Positions 1 to 7,973 of a stretch of 64,000 nucleotides of DNA are shown piece after piece. The stretch lies in the NCBI GenBank assembly GCA_021785405.1, contig JAJYFF010000001.1:94933-158932 (forward strand), written 5' to 3'. Source of the DNA: Pseudomonadota bacterium. GTDB lineage: Bacteria; Pseudomonadota; Gammaproteobacteria; Steroidobacterales; Steroidobacteraceae. The position numbers were made by a program, and so were the translations under genes. Position 1 is the stretch's first letter; every line of letters starts with the position of its first letter. The notes below the pieces were generated by a model. The model saw only the letters and a program-made list of their open reading frames with translations, did no database searches and was not told the DNA's origin.

Positions 1-679
1 TGCCGTTGACCACGGCCGGCCTGATGGCCGCCACCGGGCAGCGAGCCACGACCGCCGGGCGCTCGCAGACATTGGCCACCAGATCGTGGTTGATCCGGGG
101 CGGTTTGGTGTGCTGGATGTTGACCGCGATGTCGCCCTGGCCGCCGCAGTTGATTTCGCAGCAGGACGTGGTGATCCCAACTCGATTGGGCATGCGCTCG
201 TTGGCGAACTCCTCGTGCAGTTCATCCATCAGCGCCTTGACCACCCCCGATGCGTCGGTGCCGGGGATGTCGCAATGCAGCCAGCCCTGCGTATGGGAGA
301 TGGTCCGCACGGAGTTGCCGGTGCCGCCGACGGGAAACCCCGCCGCCCCAAGCGCCGCGATCAGCGCGGCAAGCTTGGTCTCCTCGCCGACGATGAACTC
401 GATATTGCTGCGAATGGTGAAGCGTATGTAGCCGTCGGCGTACCTGTCGGCGATGTCGCAAAGCTTGCGGACCGTGAATACGTCCATCTGCCGCTGCGTT
501 CCGGCGCGCACGGTCCACACATGATCGCCGCTCTCGGCGAGATGATGCAGCACGCCCGGACGGGGCCGTTCGTGCCACTTCCATTTGCCGTAGTTCTTCT
601 TCAGGATCGGATGCATGAATTGAAACGCATCCGGAACGCCGCTCTCGACGGGCATGCGGGGCTTGGCGGGATCGCTCAT
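1..679 (-). CDS. dsrB: DsrB, dissimilatory (reverse-type) sulfite reductase beta subunit, C-terminus beyond window
   Basis: This is the N-terminal 226 residues of DsrB; the gene runs off the left edge. The protein pairs with DsrA in the cytoplasmic alpha2beta2 siroheme enzyme that interconverts sulfite and sulfide-level sulfur. In sulfur oxidisers it works towards sulfite. The visible part begins MSDPAKPRMPVESGVPDAFQ and contains the sulfite/nitrite reductase half-domain with the motif TTSCCEINCGGQGD near residue 180. The ATG at 679 overlaps the dsrA stop in an ATGA arrangement, so the two are translationally coupled. Direction of catalysis is inferred from overall resemblance to sulfur-oxidiser proteins, not proven here. 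Confidence 0.93.
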   Translation of the reverse strand, partial: MSDPAKPRMPVESGVPDAFQFMHPILKKNYGKWKWHERPRPGVLHHLAESGDHVWTVRAGTQRQMDVFTVRKLCDIADRYADGYIRFTIRSNIEFIVGEETKLAALIAALGAAGFPVGGTGNSVRTISHTQGWLHCDIPGTDASGVVKALMDELHEEFANERMPNRVGITTSCCEINCGGQGDIAVNIQHTKPPRINHDLVANVCERPAVVARCPVAAIRPAVVNG

Positions 680-1953
680 GGCGCACCCCCGGTATCTTGA
701 GCGCCTTGACGCGCATTCCATTTCGCGACTTCCTCCTCCCAGCCGTCGGTACGGACGTAGGGATTGGTGCGCGGATGCAGCACCATGCTCGGATCGGGTT
801 CAAGACCGATCGCCTTGAGGAAGTTGGCGAAACCAATGCGTTCGATCATCTCGCCGGTACGCTCGTGCTCCAGCGCGTTCTCGGCGAAGAAGTCGATGAT
901 GTTCTGTGACAGTGCCTGCAGCTTCTCGAAGTCCTCGTCTGTTTCCAGCTTCATGAACGGCACGATCACCGTGCCGAACAGGTCCCCGATCTTGAGCGTA
1001 CGCTTGCCGCCGAGAAGGATGGTTACGCCGCGGTCCGTGCCGGGGCGCAGCGCCTTGGGCATGACGTTGATGCAATGCATGCAGCGCACACAGTTGCGGT
1101 TGTCGATTTCGATGGTGTCGTCATCCTTGAGCGACACGCAACGGGTCGGGCAACGCGTGACGACGTTGTCGATCACTGCCTGGCGAGTGCTCCCGGACAC
1201 GTGCTTGCGCACCTCGTCCTGATCGATCCGGATATCGTCGCGCCACGTGCCGATCACCGCCATGTCGGCGCGTTGGATGGCGTTCATGCAGTCGTTCGGG
1301 CAGCCGGAGAACTTGAATTTGAACTTGTACGGCAGCGCCGGGCGATGCATGTCGTCCAGGAAGGCGTTGATGATCTGGGTGTGGGCGCGGATCTCGTCGT
1401 AGCAGGACTGCTCGCAACGCGCATGTCCCACGCAGGACATCGAGGTACGGACGGCCGGCCCGGCACCGCCGAGGTCGTACCCCAGCTCGTTCATCTCGTC
1501 GAAGCAGGGCTGAACGTTGCGGCTGCTGCAGCCCTGCAGCATGATGTCGCCGCTCTGCCCATGCAGGGCGATCAGGCCGGATCCGTACTTCTCCCACACG
1601 TCACAGATCTTGCGCAGCGCGTCGGTGGAGTAGTGCATGCCGGGCGCGGGCATGACGCGCAGCGTATGAAACTCCGCGGCCTCCGGAAACTCCGGCTTGC
1701 CGTCCTCGCCGCGCAGCTCCGTAAAGCGCGGGATGACACCGCCGCCGTAACCGATCACGCCCACGGTGCCGCCCTTCCAGTACCCACGCTTGGTTTCGTA
1801 GGACCGTTCGAGCTGCCCGAGCAGGTCTTTCATCATGCCGGCGTAGGGTTTGTCCTGCGCACCGGCCAGGCGCTTCAGGCCTGAGACGAAGCTCGGCCAT
1901 GGACCGCCTTCAAGTTGGTCCAGCATTGGTGTTTCTGGTGTTTTCGGGCTCAT
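676..1953 (-). CDS. dsrA: DsrA, dissimilatory (reverse-type) sulfite reductase alpha subunit
   Basis: The 425-residue alpha subunit of the siroheme/[4Fe-4S] sulfite reductase. The siroheme-cluster ligands are visible as a CX5C at about 174/180 (CVGHARC) and a CX3C at about 218/222 (GCPNDC). An inserted ferredoxin domain follows, with RCPTRC near 268-272 and CVRCMHC near 288-294. A longer upstream frame exists, but MSPKTPETPMLDQLEGGPW is the typical family start, so I use the ATG at 1953. It is the first gene of a minus-strand dsrAB operon that continues left. A Cas6-like gene diverges from it. Length and motifs are complete. The oxidative (rDsr) role is an inference from family resemblance. 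Confidence 0.95.
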   Translation of the reverse strand: MSPKTPETPMLDQLEGGPWPSFVSGLKRLAGAQDKPYAGMMKDLLGQLERSYETKRGYWKGGTVGVIGYGGGVIPRFTELRGEDGKPEFPEAAEFHTLRVMPAPGMHYSTDALRKICDVWEKYGSGLIALHGQSGDIMLQGCSSRNVQPCFDEMNELGYDLGGAGPAVRTSMSCVGHARCEQSCYDEIRAHTQIINAFLDDMHRPALPYKFKFKFSGCPNDCMNAIQRADMAVIGTWRDDIRIDQDEVRKHVSGSTRQAVIDNVVTRCPTRCVSLKDDDTIEIDNRNCVRCMHCINVMPKALRPGTDRGVTILLGGKRTLKIGDLFGTVIVPFMKLETDEDFEKLQALSQNIIDFFAENALEHERTGEMIERIGFANFLKAIGLEPDPSMVLHPRTNPYVRTDGWEEEVAKWNARQGAQDTGGAP

Positions 1954-2110
1954 ACGGTTGCGTCGCAAGTTGTCGGTTCCGACCCTCTCGGGCTCCCGAA
2001 GCCATCCCCGCCGCACACGACACAGCGGGCCAGGGCACTCTGGAGAGAACTCTAGGCGCGCGCGGCGCTGCTCGGTATTGCGCAGACGGAATAGCCGGGC
2101 CTGCGGCGCG

Positions 2111-2130
2111 GTATCTCCTTTGGGATATAT
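2111..2130. promoter_or_regulatory. Candidate operator dyad upstream of dsrA
   Basis: The sequence GTATCTCCTTTGGGATATAT forms an imperfect dyad (TATCTCC / GGGATATA) in the 209-bp divergent region between dsrA and the Cas6-like gene. Its right 16 bases match, in the same orientation, an element at 4345-4360 upstream of cysG at 11 of 16 positions, with three of the mismatches in the central spacer. A shared regulator is an inference. Confidence 0.35.
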
Positions 2131-2162
2131 GCGGCGCGCGCCTGGCGCGGAAGCTTTACGGC

Positions 2163-2852
2163 ATGAGATCGCGCTACTGGAGCGACGACGCGGAAGAGGC
2201 CGCGGACGCTGCCTGCACGGCAGCCGATCTGTCATTTGCGCTATCGGGCCGGACGATCCCCTTCGAGTACCCTCGCGCCCTGTGCCTCGCGGCCACCAAG
2301 CTCCTGCCCTGGTTGCCATCGGTGCGCGCTGCCGGGTTGCGTCTCGCCCTCGGGGCCGAGTCGGCCAACGGGTGGCAGCGTGACGAAAGTGACGGCGCGC
2401 TCATCTATCTTCCCAAACGCGCGCGGTTGGTATTGCGTCTGCCATTGGAGCGGATCGGCGACGGGCGCGTACTGGCCGGCAACACGCTGTGGATTGCCGA
2501 CTGTCCGCTGCGGATTGGCCCGCCAACCGTCGTTTCGCTCTCGCCAGCCGAGACGCTCTATGCTCGGCATGTCATCGATGAGACGCACGACGAGAGCCTC
2601 TTCCTCGACCGCGTTGCGCAGGCGATGCACTCTCTTGGGTTGGCGCGTCCAAAGCTCATGTGCGGCAAGAGCCGGTGGATCGCCACTCCGCAGGGCGCTC
2701 TGCGTACGCGTAGTGTGATGATCGCCTGCCTCGCCCCACGCGAGTCGTTCACCGTGTTGGCGAACGGCATCGGCACCGGTCGGTTGCTGGGGTGCGGGCT
2801 GTTCGTGCCCTACAAGCGGTCCGCGTCGTACCCGCGCGGCGCTGAGGATTAA
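2163..2852 (+). CDS. Stand-alone Cas6/Cmx6-like RAMP protein
   Basis: A 229-residue protein that resembles the Cas6 family labelled type I-MYXAN Cas6/Cmx6. The C-terminus has the glycine-rich RAMP loop GIGTGRLLGCGLFVPYKR. The region around residues 50-110 (GAESANGWQR, RLVLRLPLER) also fits the family. Such proteins are RNA-binding ferredoxin-fold proteins, and true Cas6 cuts CRISPR repeat transcripts. No other cas gene or repeat array is in the window, so a CRISPR role is not supported here. It diverges from dsrA and converges on cysG, with only 3 bp between the stops. The ATG at 2163 is chosen because the upstream in-frame extension overlaps dsrA and looks non-coding. Function in this context is unknown. 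Confidence 0.75.
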   Translation: MRSRYWSDDAEEAADAACTAADLSFALSGRTIPFEYPRALCLAATKLLPWLPSVRAAGLRLALGAESANGWQRDESDGALIYLPKRARLVLRLPLERIGDGRVLAGNTLWIADCPLRIGPPTVVSLSPAETLYARHVIDETHDESLFLDRVAQAMHSLGLARPKLMCGKSRWIATPQGALRTRSVMIACLAPRESFTVLANGIGTGRLLGCGLFVPYKRSASYPRGAED

Positions 2853-2855
2853 GAC

Positions 2856-4277
2856 CTATCCGACCGCTCTCACGGCGGTCTCCTCGGCGACGCCCGCCGG
2901 CTCAAACCAGGCGAAACGCTCGTGGAGCCTGACCACCTCGCCGATGATCAGCAGCGCAGGCGGGCGCATCGCGCCCTCCGCGGCCTTTGCCGGCAAGCCC
3001 GCCAGATCACCGATCAACACGCGCTGGCTCTGCGTCGTGCCGTCCTGAACCAGCGCGGCAGGCGTTGCGGCCGGCAGACCCGCCTCGATCAGCCGCCTGC
3101 AGATCGGCTCGAGCGTGTGCAGGCCCATGTAGATTACAAGGGTCTGACGAGGCTGGGCCAGTGCGTTCCAATCGAGATCACCCCCGTCTTTGAGATGTCC
3201 CGGAACGAACACGCAGCTGTGAGCGAAATCGCGATGGGTCAGCGGAATGCCCGCGTAGGCCGCGCAGCCCGATGCCGCCGTAATGCCCGGCACGACCTGA
3301 AACGGAATGCCCTCTGCGGCCAGCGCATCGGCTTCCTCGCCCCCACGGCCGAAGATGAAAGGATCGCCACCCTTGAGGCGCAGCACGCGTCTACCCTCGC
3401 GCGCAAGTCGAACCAGGATTGCGTTGATCTCCTCCTGCGTCAGGCAGTGCTCGCCACACGCCTTACCGACATAGATGCGCTCGGCGCCACGGTGCGCCAA
3501 ATCGACAATCGCCGGCGCCACCAGCCGGTCGTACACCACGACATCGGCCTGCTGCATCAGGCGCAGGGCCCGGAAGGTGAGCAGGTCAGGATCGCCGGGA
3601 CCGGCGCCCACCAGATACACCTCCCCGACCGAAAGCGACGAGGGCGTATGCTGCTGCAGCGCGACCTCGATGGCGCATTTGGCCGCCCGCTCCCGACCCG
3701 CCAGCATCATCTCGGCGGCAGGCCCGTGCAGCACCTCTTCCCAGAAGCGGCGGCGCTGCGCCGCGCTCTTGAATCGGCGCTTGACACGCTTGCGCAAGCC
3801 CTGCGCCAGCGTCGCGAGCCTGCCATAGGTCGCCGGCAGCATCGTCTCGAGTTTCGTGCGCAGCATGCGCGAGAGAACCGGCGAGGCGCCGCCCGATGAG
3901 ACTGCCACGATCACTGGCGACCGATCGACGATGGACGGCACGATGAAGCTGCAAAGCTCGGGCGCATCGACCACATTGACCGCAATTGTGCGCTCACGAC
4001 ACAGCCTGGAGACCTCGCTGTTGACACCCGGGTCGTCCGTCGCGGCGATGACCAGAGCGCAATCCTCGATATCGCTGGCGCGAAACGTGCGCGCGCGGTG
4101 ACTGAGTTTTCCCTCAGCGCGATAGCGCGCGAGGCTTCTGCCGAGCTCGGGTGCCACCACCGTGACGGCGGCGTTCGCCCGCATCAGCAGCTCCGCCTTG
4201 CGCGCAGCCACCTCGCCACCGCCTACCACGAGGCAGGAGCGCGAGCGGACATCGAGAAACACCGGCAAGAAATCCAT
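2856..4277 (-). CDS. cysG: CysG, trifunctional siroheme synthase
   Basis: A 473-residue fused enzyme making siroheme from uroporphyrinogen III. The N-terminal Met8-like part (about 1-205) carries the NAD-binding motif VVGGGEVAARKAELL and performs precorrin-2 dehydrogenation and iron chelation. The C-terminal part (about 215-460) is the SAM-dependent uroporphyrinogen-III C-methyltransferase, with VGAGPGDPDLLTFRAL, RLKGGDPFIFGRGGEE and GITAASGCAAYAGIPLTHR. Siroheme is the prosthetic group of DsrAB, so its place 0.9 kb from dsrA makes functional sense. A possible shared operator lies 60-80 bp upstream. The fusion is full length and intact. Confidence 0.96.
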   Translation of the reverse strand: MDFLPVFLDVRSRSCLVVGGGEVAARKAELLMRANAAVTVVAPELGRSLARYRAEGKLSHRARTFRASDIEDCALVIAATDDPGVNSEVSRLCRERTIAVNVVDAPELCSFIVPSIVDRSPVIVAVSSGGASPVLSRMLRTKLETMLPATYGRLATLAQGLRKRVKRRFKSAAQRRRFWEEVLHGPAAEMMLAGRERAAKCAIEVALQQHTPSSLSVGEVYLVGAGPGDPDLLTFRALRLMQQADVVVYDRLVAPAIVDLAHRGAERIYVGKACGEHCLTQEEINAILVRLAREGRRVLRLKGGDPFIFGRGGEEADALAAEGIPFQVVPGITAASGCAAYAGIPLTHRDFAHSCVFVPGHLKDGGDLDWNALAQPRQTLVIYMGLHTLEPICRRLIEAGLPAATPAALVQDGTTQSQRVLIGDLAGLPAKAAEGAMRPPALLIIGEVVRLHERFAWFEPAGVAEETAVRAVG

Positions 4278-4335
4278 GCATCACCAGAGCTGAGCAACGA
4301 TTAGGCACTCATTACAGAGGCAGCGCGGGGCCGTC

Positions 4336-4360
4336 GGTATATCTCCAAAGGAACATATCG
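4336..4360. promoter_or_regulatory. Candidate operator dyad upstream of cysG
   Basis: Here the plus strand reads GGTATATCTCCAAAGGAAC followed by ATATCG. It has a TCC-AAA-GGA dyad core flanked by TATA/ATAT. The right part (CTCC, three A or T, GG, then ATAT) matches the dsrA-upstream element at 2115-2130 in the same orientation. It lies about 60-80 bp before the cysG ATG, a plausible operator position. Confidence 0.35.
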
Positions 4361-4391
4361 GCTCGCCAATGGGGATAAATCGGGTCCTACG

Positions 4392-5040
4392 TCACACCCT
4401 GCGCGCCGAGCCGACTGGCGAGGCGTCACCGTGTCGTCTGCAATGGCTTTCCCAGACATAGGGCACCCAGCTGGCCGTCGATGCTGAAGGGTGCCCAGCG
4501 CGATTCGCTGGCGTGGTGCCGTCGCGGGATCGGTGCACGCGAGCTGCGCTGTAATAGAGTCTGACAGCGTCGAGCTTCCGGTGCAGATCGATCGAATTCC
4601 AGAAGAACGTGCGATCGAGGAATTCGCGCCGGATCGTCCCGATCGGTCGTTCGACGAAAGGGTGCGACATCGGGGCATACGGTGCCGGGCCGTCGATGTA
4701 CTCGCCGCCGACGCCAAAGCCGACGATACGCCGCGTGAAAACATCGATGACCCCAAGGACTCAATGGCTGCGAAGCAGGATGGACTCGCAACGACACTGG
4801 TCCACGCTCCAGAGGCTGTCCTTGGTTTGCGCGATGAAGGTGAGCCAGGAGGGGCCGGAAGCGCCTGGATGTTCCGGGCAATAGTGTTTTGCGAGCACCC
4901 GGCGGACGACATCCTTATCATTCGGCACGCAGTATGCGTGCGAGATCTGCTCGGCAATGCGTTGATTCCCGAATCGGGGGTTGCGGCGCTTCATCTCGAG
5001 GATGGAGGCGACGATTTACTGCGTCGGGCTCCCGTGGACG
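4392..5040 (-). pseudogene. Broken IS3-type (rve/DDE) transposase remnant
   Basis: On the minus strand one frame reads IVASILEMKRRNPRFGNQRI, then continues to CRCESILLRSH before a TGA where the family normally has Trp. The same frame resumes with VLGVIDVFTRRIVGFGV, jumps to APYAPMSHPFVERPIGTIRR and ends shortly after SARRV. Compared with intact integrase-core transposases, roughly 60 residues holding the central catalytic region appear deleted. A stop (SPTQ then TAA) precedes the start of the similarity. So at least one nonsense mutation, one internal deletion and loss of the N-terminus are present. No terminal repeats are recognisable. It lies just upstream of cysG, but beyond the candidate operator. 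Confidence 0.75.
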
Positions 5041-5197
5041 AGAACAGGCGCCGATATTTTCGATCGAGCAGCTCGTCGAGCCAGGCGATCAGGGAGACCA
5101 ATCAGCACAAGACTGCTCGTATGCGGGGTCCCACGCCATGATCGGCGAATTCGCACCCGACACGTCGTTACCCCGATACTTGCTTGTCGCGAGGGAT

Positions 5198-7015
5198 TCA
5201 AGAGGCGAGGCCGATCCTCTTCAAGATCTGACGAAACCTCGGCGTTGCGCGTACGCGATCGAACCTGCGGTCTGCTTTCAGAATGACCAAGAAGAAGTCG
5301 CGTTCCTGGCAGGCCTTCTCGAGCGACTCAAGTGCCTCTGCCTCGTTGCCTAGTCCCAGGCAGGTGAGCGCGGCATCCACGTGGCACGGACTGCGACGCG
5401 CGGGATCCCGCAAGTTGCGGAGAACGCGATGGGCATCTGCAGTCCTCCTGGCCGTTCCGTAGGCATAGCCGAGAGCTCCCTGCGCCAGCGGCGCGCTCGC
5501 CGCTCCGCGGCATGCGCCCTCGAGCACGACAATCGCTTCGTCCAGTCTGCCTTGTTGTCCGAGCGCCATCCCCATCGCCAAGTGTGCGCGCAGCGATTGC
5601 GGATCCATCACCAAAGCTTGGCGCGCTACTCGGATGGCGGCGTCGGATCGGCCGCACAGGTAAAGCACCCCGGCGAGGTTGGCGCAGATGCTCGGCGAAT
5701 GAGGCTCGAGCCGCTGCGCCTTCCTGGCCTCCCCGATCCCCTCGCGGAATCGCCCCAGCTCCGCGAGAAGCAAGCCGTACCACTGATGCGTTGTCGCGTG
5801 ATCGGGCTCAAACTCCAGAATGGTCCTGAACTGCCGCTCTGCGCCCGCCCAATCCCAATCGTAGTGCCACCGGACAAAAGCCAGCGCGCTGCGTGCTTCG
5901 ATCAGTGTTTCGTCCAACTCGATGGCATTCACGGCGGCGACTTTGGCTTTGGGCATCAGACGGCAGGCCGGGAGCGGCGCCAGCATGGGAAGCAAGGCAT
6001 AGCTCGCGGCTATTCCGGAATGTGCCGGAGCGTACCCCGGGTCGAGCCGAATCGCCTGCTCGAAGTATCGGATCGCCCGGCGGAGTCCGCTTTCCGAGCG
6101 CTTGTTCCAGTGATATCGGCCCTGAAGATAACGCTGGTAGGCCTCGGGGCTTTCGGCATACCTCCGTGAAAGCAGCTTGCGTTGCTGGGCGCCGAACAGC
6201 AGCGCCAGCGCTCCCGCTACCTGCTCGGCAACGGAATCCTCAAACTCCAAGAGCTCGGAACGCTTGCCGTCGAACGACTCCGCCCAAACCAGCGCCCCCG
6301 TCTTGGCGTCGAGCAACTGGGCGGTGACCCGCACGCGCCCACCCCACGCCTGCACCTTTCCGCCGAGCGCGAAAGCTGCAGTGAGCTGGCGCCCTCGACC
6401 GAGCGCGCTTCCCCGCGTTCGTGCGGACGGCGAGGCCGTTGCGTTGGGCCGCAACGTGCACTCGCGGAGAGTGACGACCTTGGTAGTCAGCGCGTCTGTG
6501 ATGCGCATACCGACTGATTTGTCGGCAAAACTGTTTCCCAGCAACTTGAAGGGCAGGACCACGAGCGATTTCTCGCCTCCGATTTTTTCCGGCGGCACCG
6601 GCTCCACGGGAGCGGCTAACCGGTAGCCACGTTTCGGAACCGTCTCGATGTAGTGCCTCCCGTCCCGAAATCCTCCCAGGACTTTCCGCAAATCGGAGAC
6701 GTGGCGGGCGATGCTGCCCTCTTCAACGAAGCTGCCGGCCCAGACTTCGTCGAGAATGTCCTGCTTGCTCACGACGGCGCCCTGGCCTCGCGCCAGGACT
6801 CGGAGGATTTCGAACGCCTTCGGGGTCAGAGGGACGCGTTCGACCCCGCGGAGCAGAACGCCGGACTCCGGACCGAGAAGGTATGGGCCGAATCGCAACG
6901 ATGCCTGCCGCACCGCCGTCTCCCGGAAAAGGTAAGAATTCTGTAAGGACTTCCGGCCGGGCTGTCTGGTAGAAATCCTGGCACAGAACGGCCGGGGGCA
7001 AAAGTGAATTCTCAC
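5198..7015 (-). CDS. OmpR-type winged-helix regulator with C-terminal TPR repeats (CadC/TolB-like architecture)
   Basis: About 605 residues. Residues about 40-135 form a winged-helix DNA-binding domain of the Trans_reg_C type (LTPKAFEILRVLARGQGAVV, then SIARHVSDLRKVLG and YIETVPKRGYRL). A FlgO/adenylate-cyclase-associated-like domain follows (SLVVLPFKLLGN, VQAWGGRVRVTAQLLD). The rest is TPR repeats from about 290 to 600. I see no clear membrane segment between the DNA-binding and sensor parts, so unlike CadC it is probably soluble. The N-terminal 35 residues are poor in family features, so a later start is possible. No partner is obvious. The target may be the divergent secreted-protein gene at 7201 (inference). 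Confidence 0.8.
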   Translation of the reverse strand: MRIHFCPRPFCARISTRQPGRKSLQNSYLFRETAVRQASLRFGPYLLGPESGVLLRGVERVPLTPKAFEILRVLARGQGAVVSKQDILDEVWAGSFVEEGSIARHVSDLRKVLGGFRDGRHYIETVPKRGYRLAAPVEPVPPEKIGGEKSLVVLPFKLLGNSFADKSVGMRITDALTTKVVTLRECTLRPNATASPSARTRGSALGRGRQLTAAFALGGKVQAWGGRVRVTAQLLDAKTGALVWAESFDGKRSELLEFEDSVAEQVAGALALLFGAQQRKLLSRRYAESPEAYQRYLQGRYHWNKRSESGLRRAIRYFEQAIRLDPGYAPAHSGIAASYALLPMLAPLPACRLMPKAKVAAVNAIELDETLIEARSALAFVRWHYDWDWAGAERQFRTILEFEPDHATTHQWYGLLLAELGRFREGIGEARKAQRLEPHSPSICANLAGVLYLCGRSDAAIRVARQALVMDPQSLRAHLAMGMALGQQGRLDEAIVVLEGACRGAASAPLAQGALGYAYGTARRTADAHRVLRNLRDPARRSPCHVDAALTCLGLGNEAEALESLEKACQERDFFLVILKADRRFDRVRATPRFRQILKRIGLAS

Positions 7016-7200
7016 GCGCCGGGGCGAGTGTGGACTGTGTCCAGCATCAGCCTGGAAAAAAGGGCCTACCCCAGATTCCTAGTGGCATTGTTCATCAAAA
7101 TCAAGCTCTTGATTATGCGCGTAGTCCACGACCCGAAGCCGACGGCCGGCCCGACATGGGCATTTGGTAACTCCGAAGAACCAATCGCAGGAGGTGCAAC

Positions 7201-7794
7201 GTGACACCCAAGCTCAGAATCAGCCTCTGCCTTACATTGGTCGCTGCCCTTTCGTTTGTGGCCAGCCACGCGCGGGCGCAGCAATGCTCCACACAGACCA
7301 CGAAGGGAAGATACGTAGTGGTTGCCTCCGGGTTCCTTACGCCGCCAGGGGCGGTCTCACTCGCCCCCGCGAAGTTGCTCGCTACTGCTACCGCTGATGA
7401 AACCGGGCACTTCACGGGAAGCGGAACGCTGATGGTCGGCGGTGGTCCGGCCGTGACCCAGACAGTCGACGGCATGGAAATGATCAACAGCGATTGCACG
7501 GGCACGATCACCTATGCGACTTATATCAACGGCCAACTCGTTGGAAACTTGGACTTCAACTTCATCGTTTCGCAGCATGGAAACCGAATCGACGGACTTG
7601 CGGTAGACACCGGCACAGTCTTGGCCGCCGTACTGACGCGAATATCGCGCAAGCACGAGGCTAGCGATGCGGATACATCGCGATCCACAAAGGCAAAGCC
7701 CGCGACGACACTGGCGCGCCTACGGCCGAAGGCCCTACCCCAGGAACCTGCCGCGCAAGAATCTACACCGAGAGCCGCGCGTCAATCAGGATGA
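7201..7794 (+). CDS. Secreted protein of unknown function
   Basis: A 197-residue protein with a good signal peptide (MTPKLRISLCLTLVAALSF, cleavage likely after HARA). A Gly/Thr-rich, beta-strand-type region follows (about 25-150), with phrases such as GHFTGSGTLMVGG and LDFNFIVSQHGNRIDGL. The last 45 residues are basic and low in complexity. The GTG start at 7201 is supported by a strong Shine-Dalgarno, GCAGGAGGTGCAAC, just upstream. It is divergent from the winged-helix/TPR regulator and is followed by a large hairpin, so it is probably monocistronic. I do not recognise a family. Confidence 0.7.
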   Translation: MTPKLRISLCLTLVAALSFVASHARAQQCSTQTTKGRYVVVASGFLTPPGAVSLAPAKLLATATADETGHFTGSGTLMVGGGPAVTQTVDGMEMINSDCTGTITYATYINGQLVGNLDFNFIVSQHGNRIDGLAVDTGTVLAAVLTRISRKHEASDADTSRSTKAKPATTLARLRPKALPQEPAAQESTPRAARQSG

Positions 7795-7804
7795 GAAAAT
7801 CTGC

Positions 7805-7850
7805 CCGGGCGGGGAGCTTCGACGACGTCGTCAGAGAAGCTTCCCGCCGG
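7805..7850 (+). terminator. Long imperfect hairpin, possible terminator or structured leader
   Basis: CCGGGCGGGGAGCTTC at the left and GAAGCTTCCCGCCGG at the right pair almost completely, with the self-complementary GACGACGTCGTC in the loop. It begins 10 bp after the stop of the secreted-protein gene. There is no following T-run, so it could instead be part of the leader of the acyl-CoA ligase gene. Confidence 0.4.
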
Positions 7851-7973
7851 TGTCAGCTGCATGTTTCAGTAGAGAGATAACATTAACGCGATTCGCAAAT
7901 CCCACGAAGACTCTCCCGGACGGGAGCTCGACTTTCCAACTGTCCCGGGGCCGTTTCCCGGCAGGAGGGGGAG

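Noticed and set aside
1..4300. CRISPR array near the Cas6-like gene
   Set aside because: I looked for regularly spaced direct repeats around 1.9-5 kb and found none. The only similar short elements are the two operator-like dyads.
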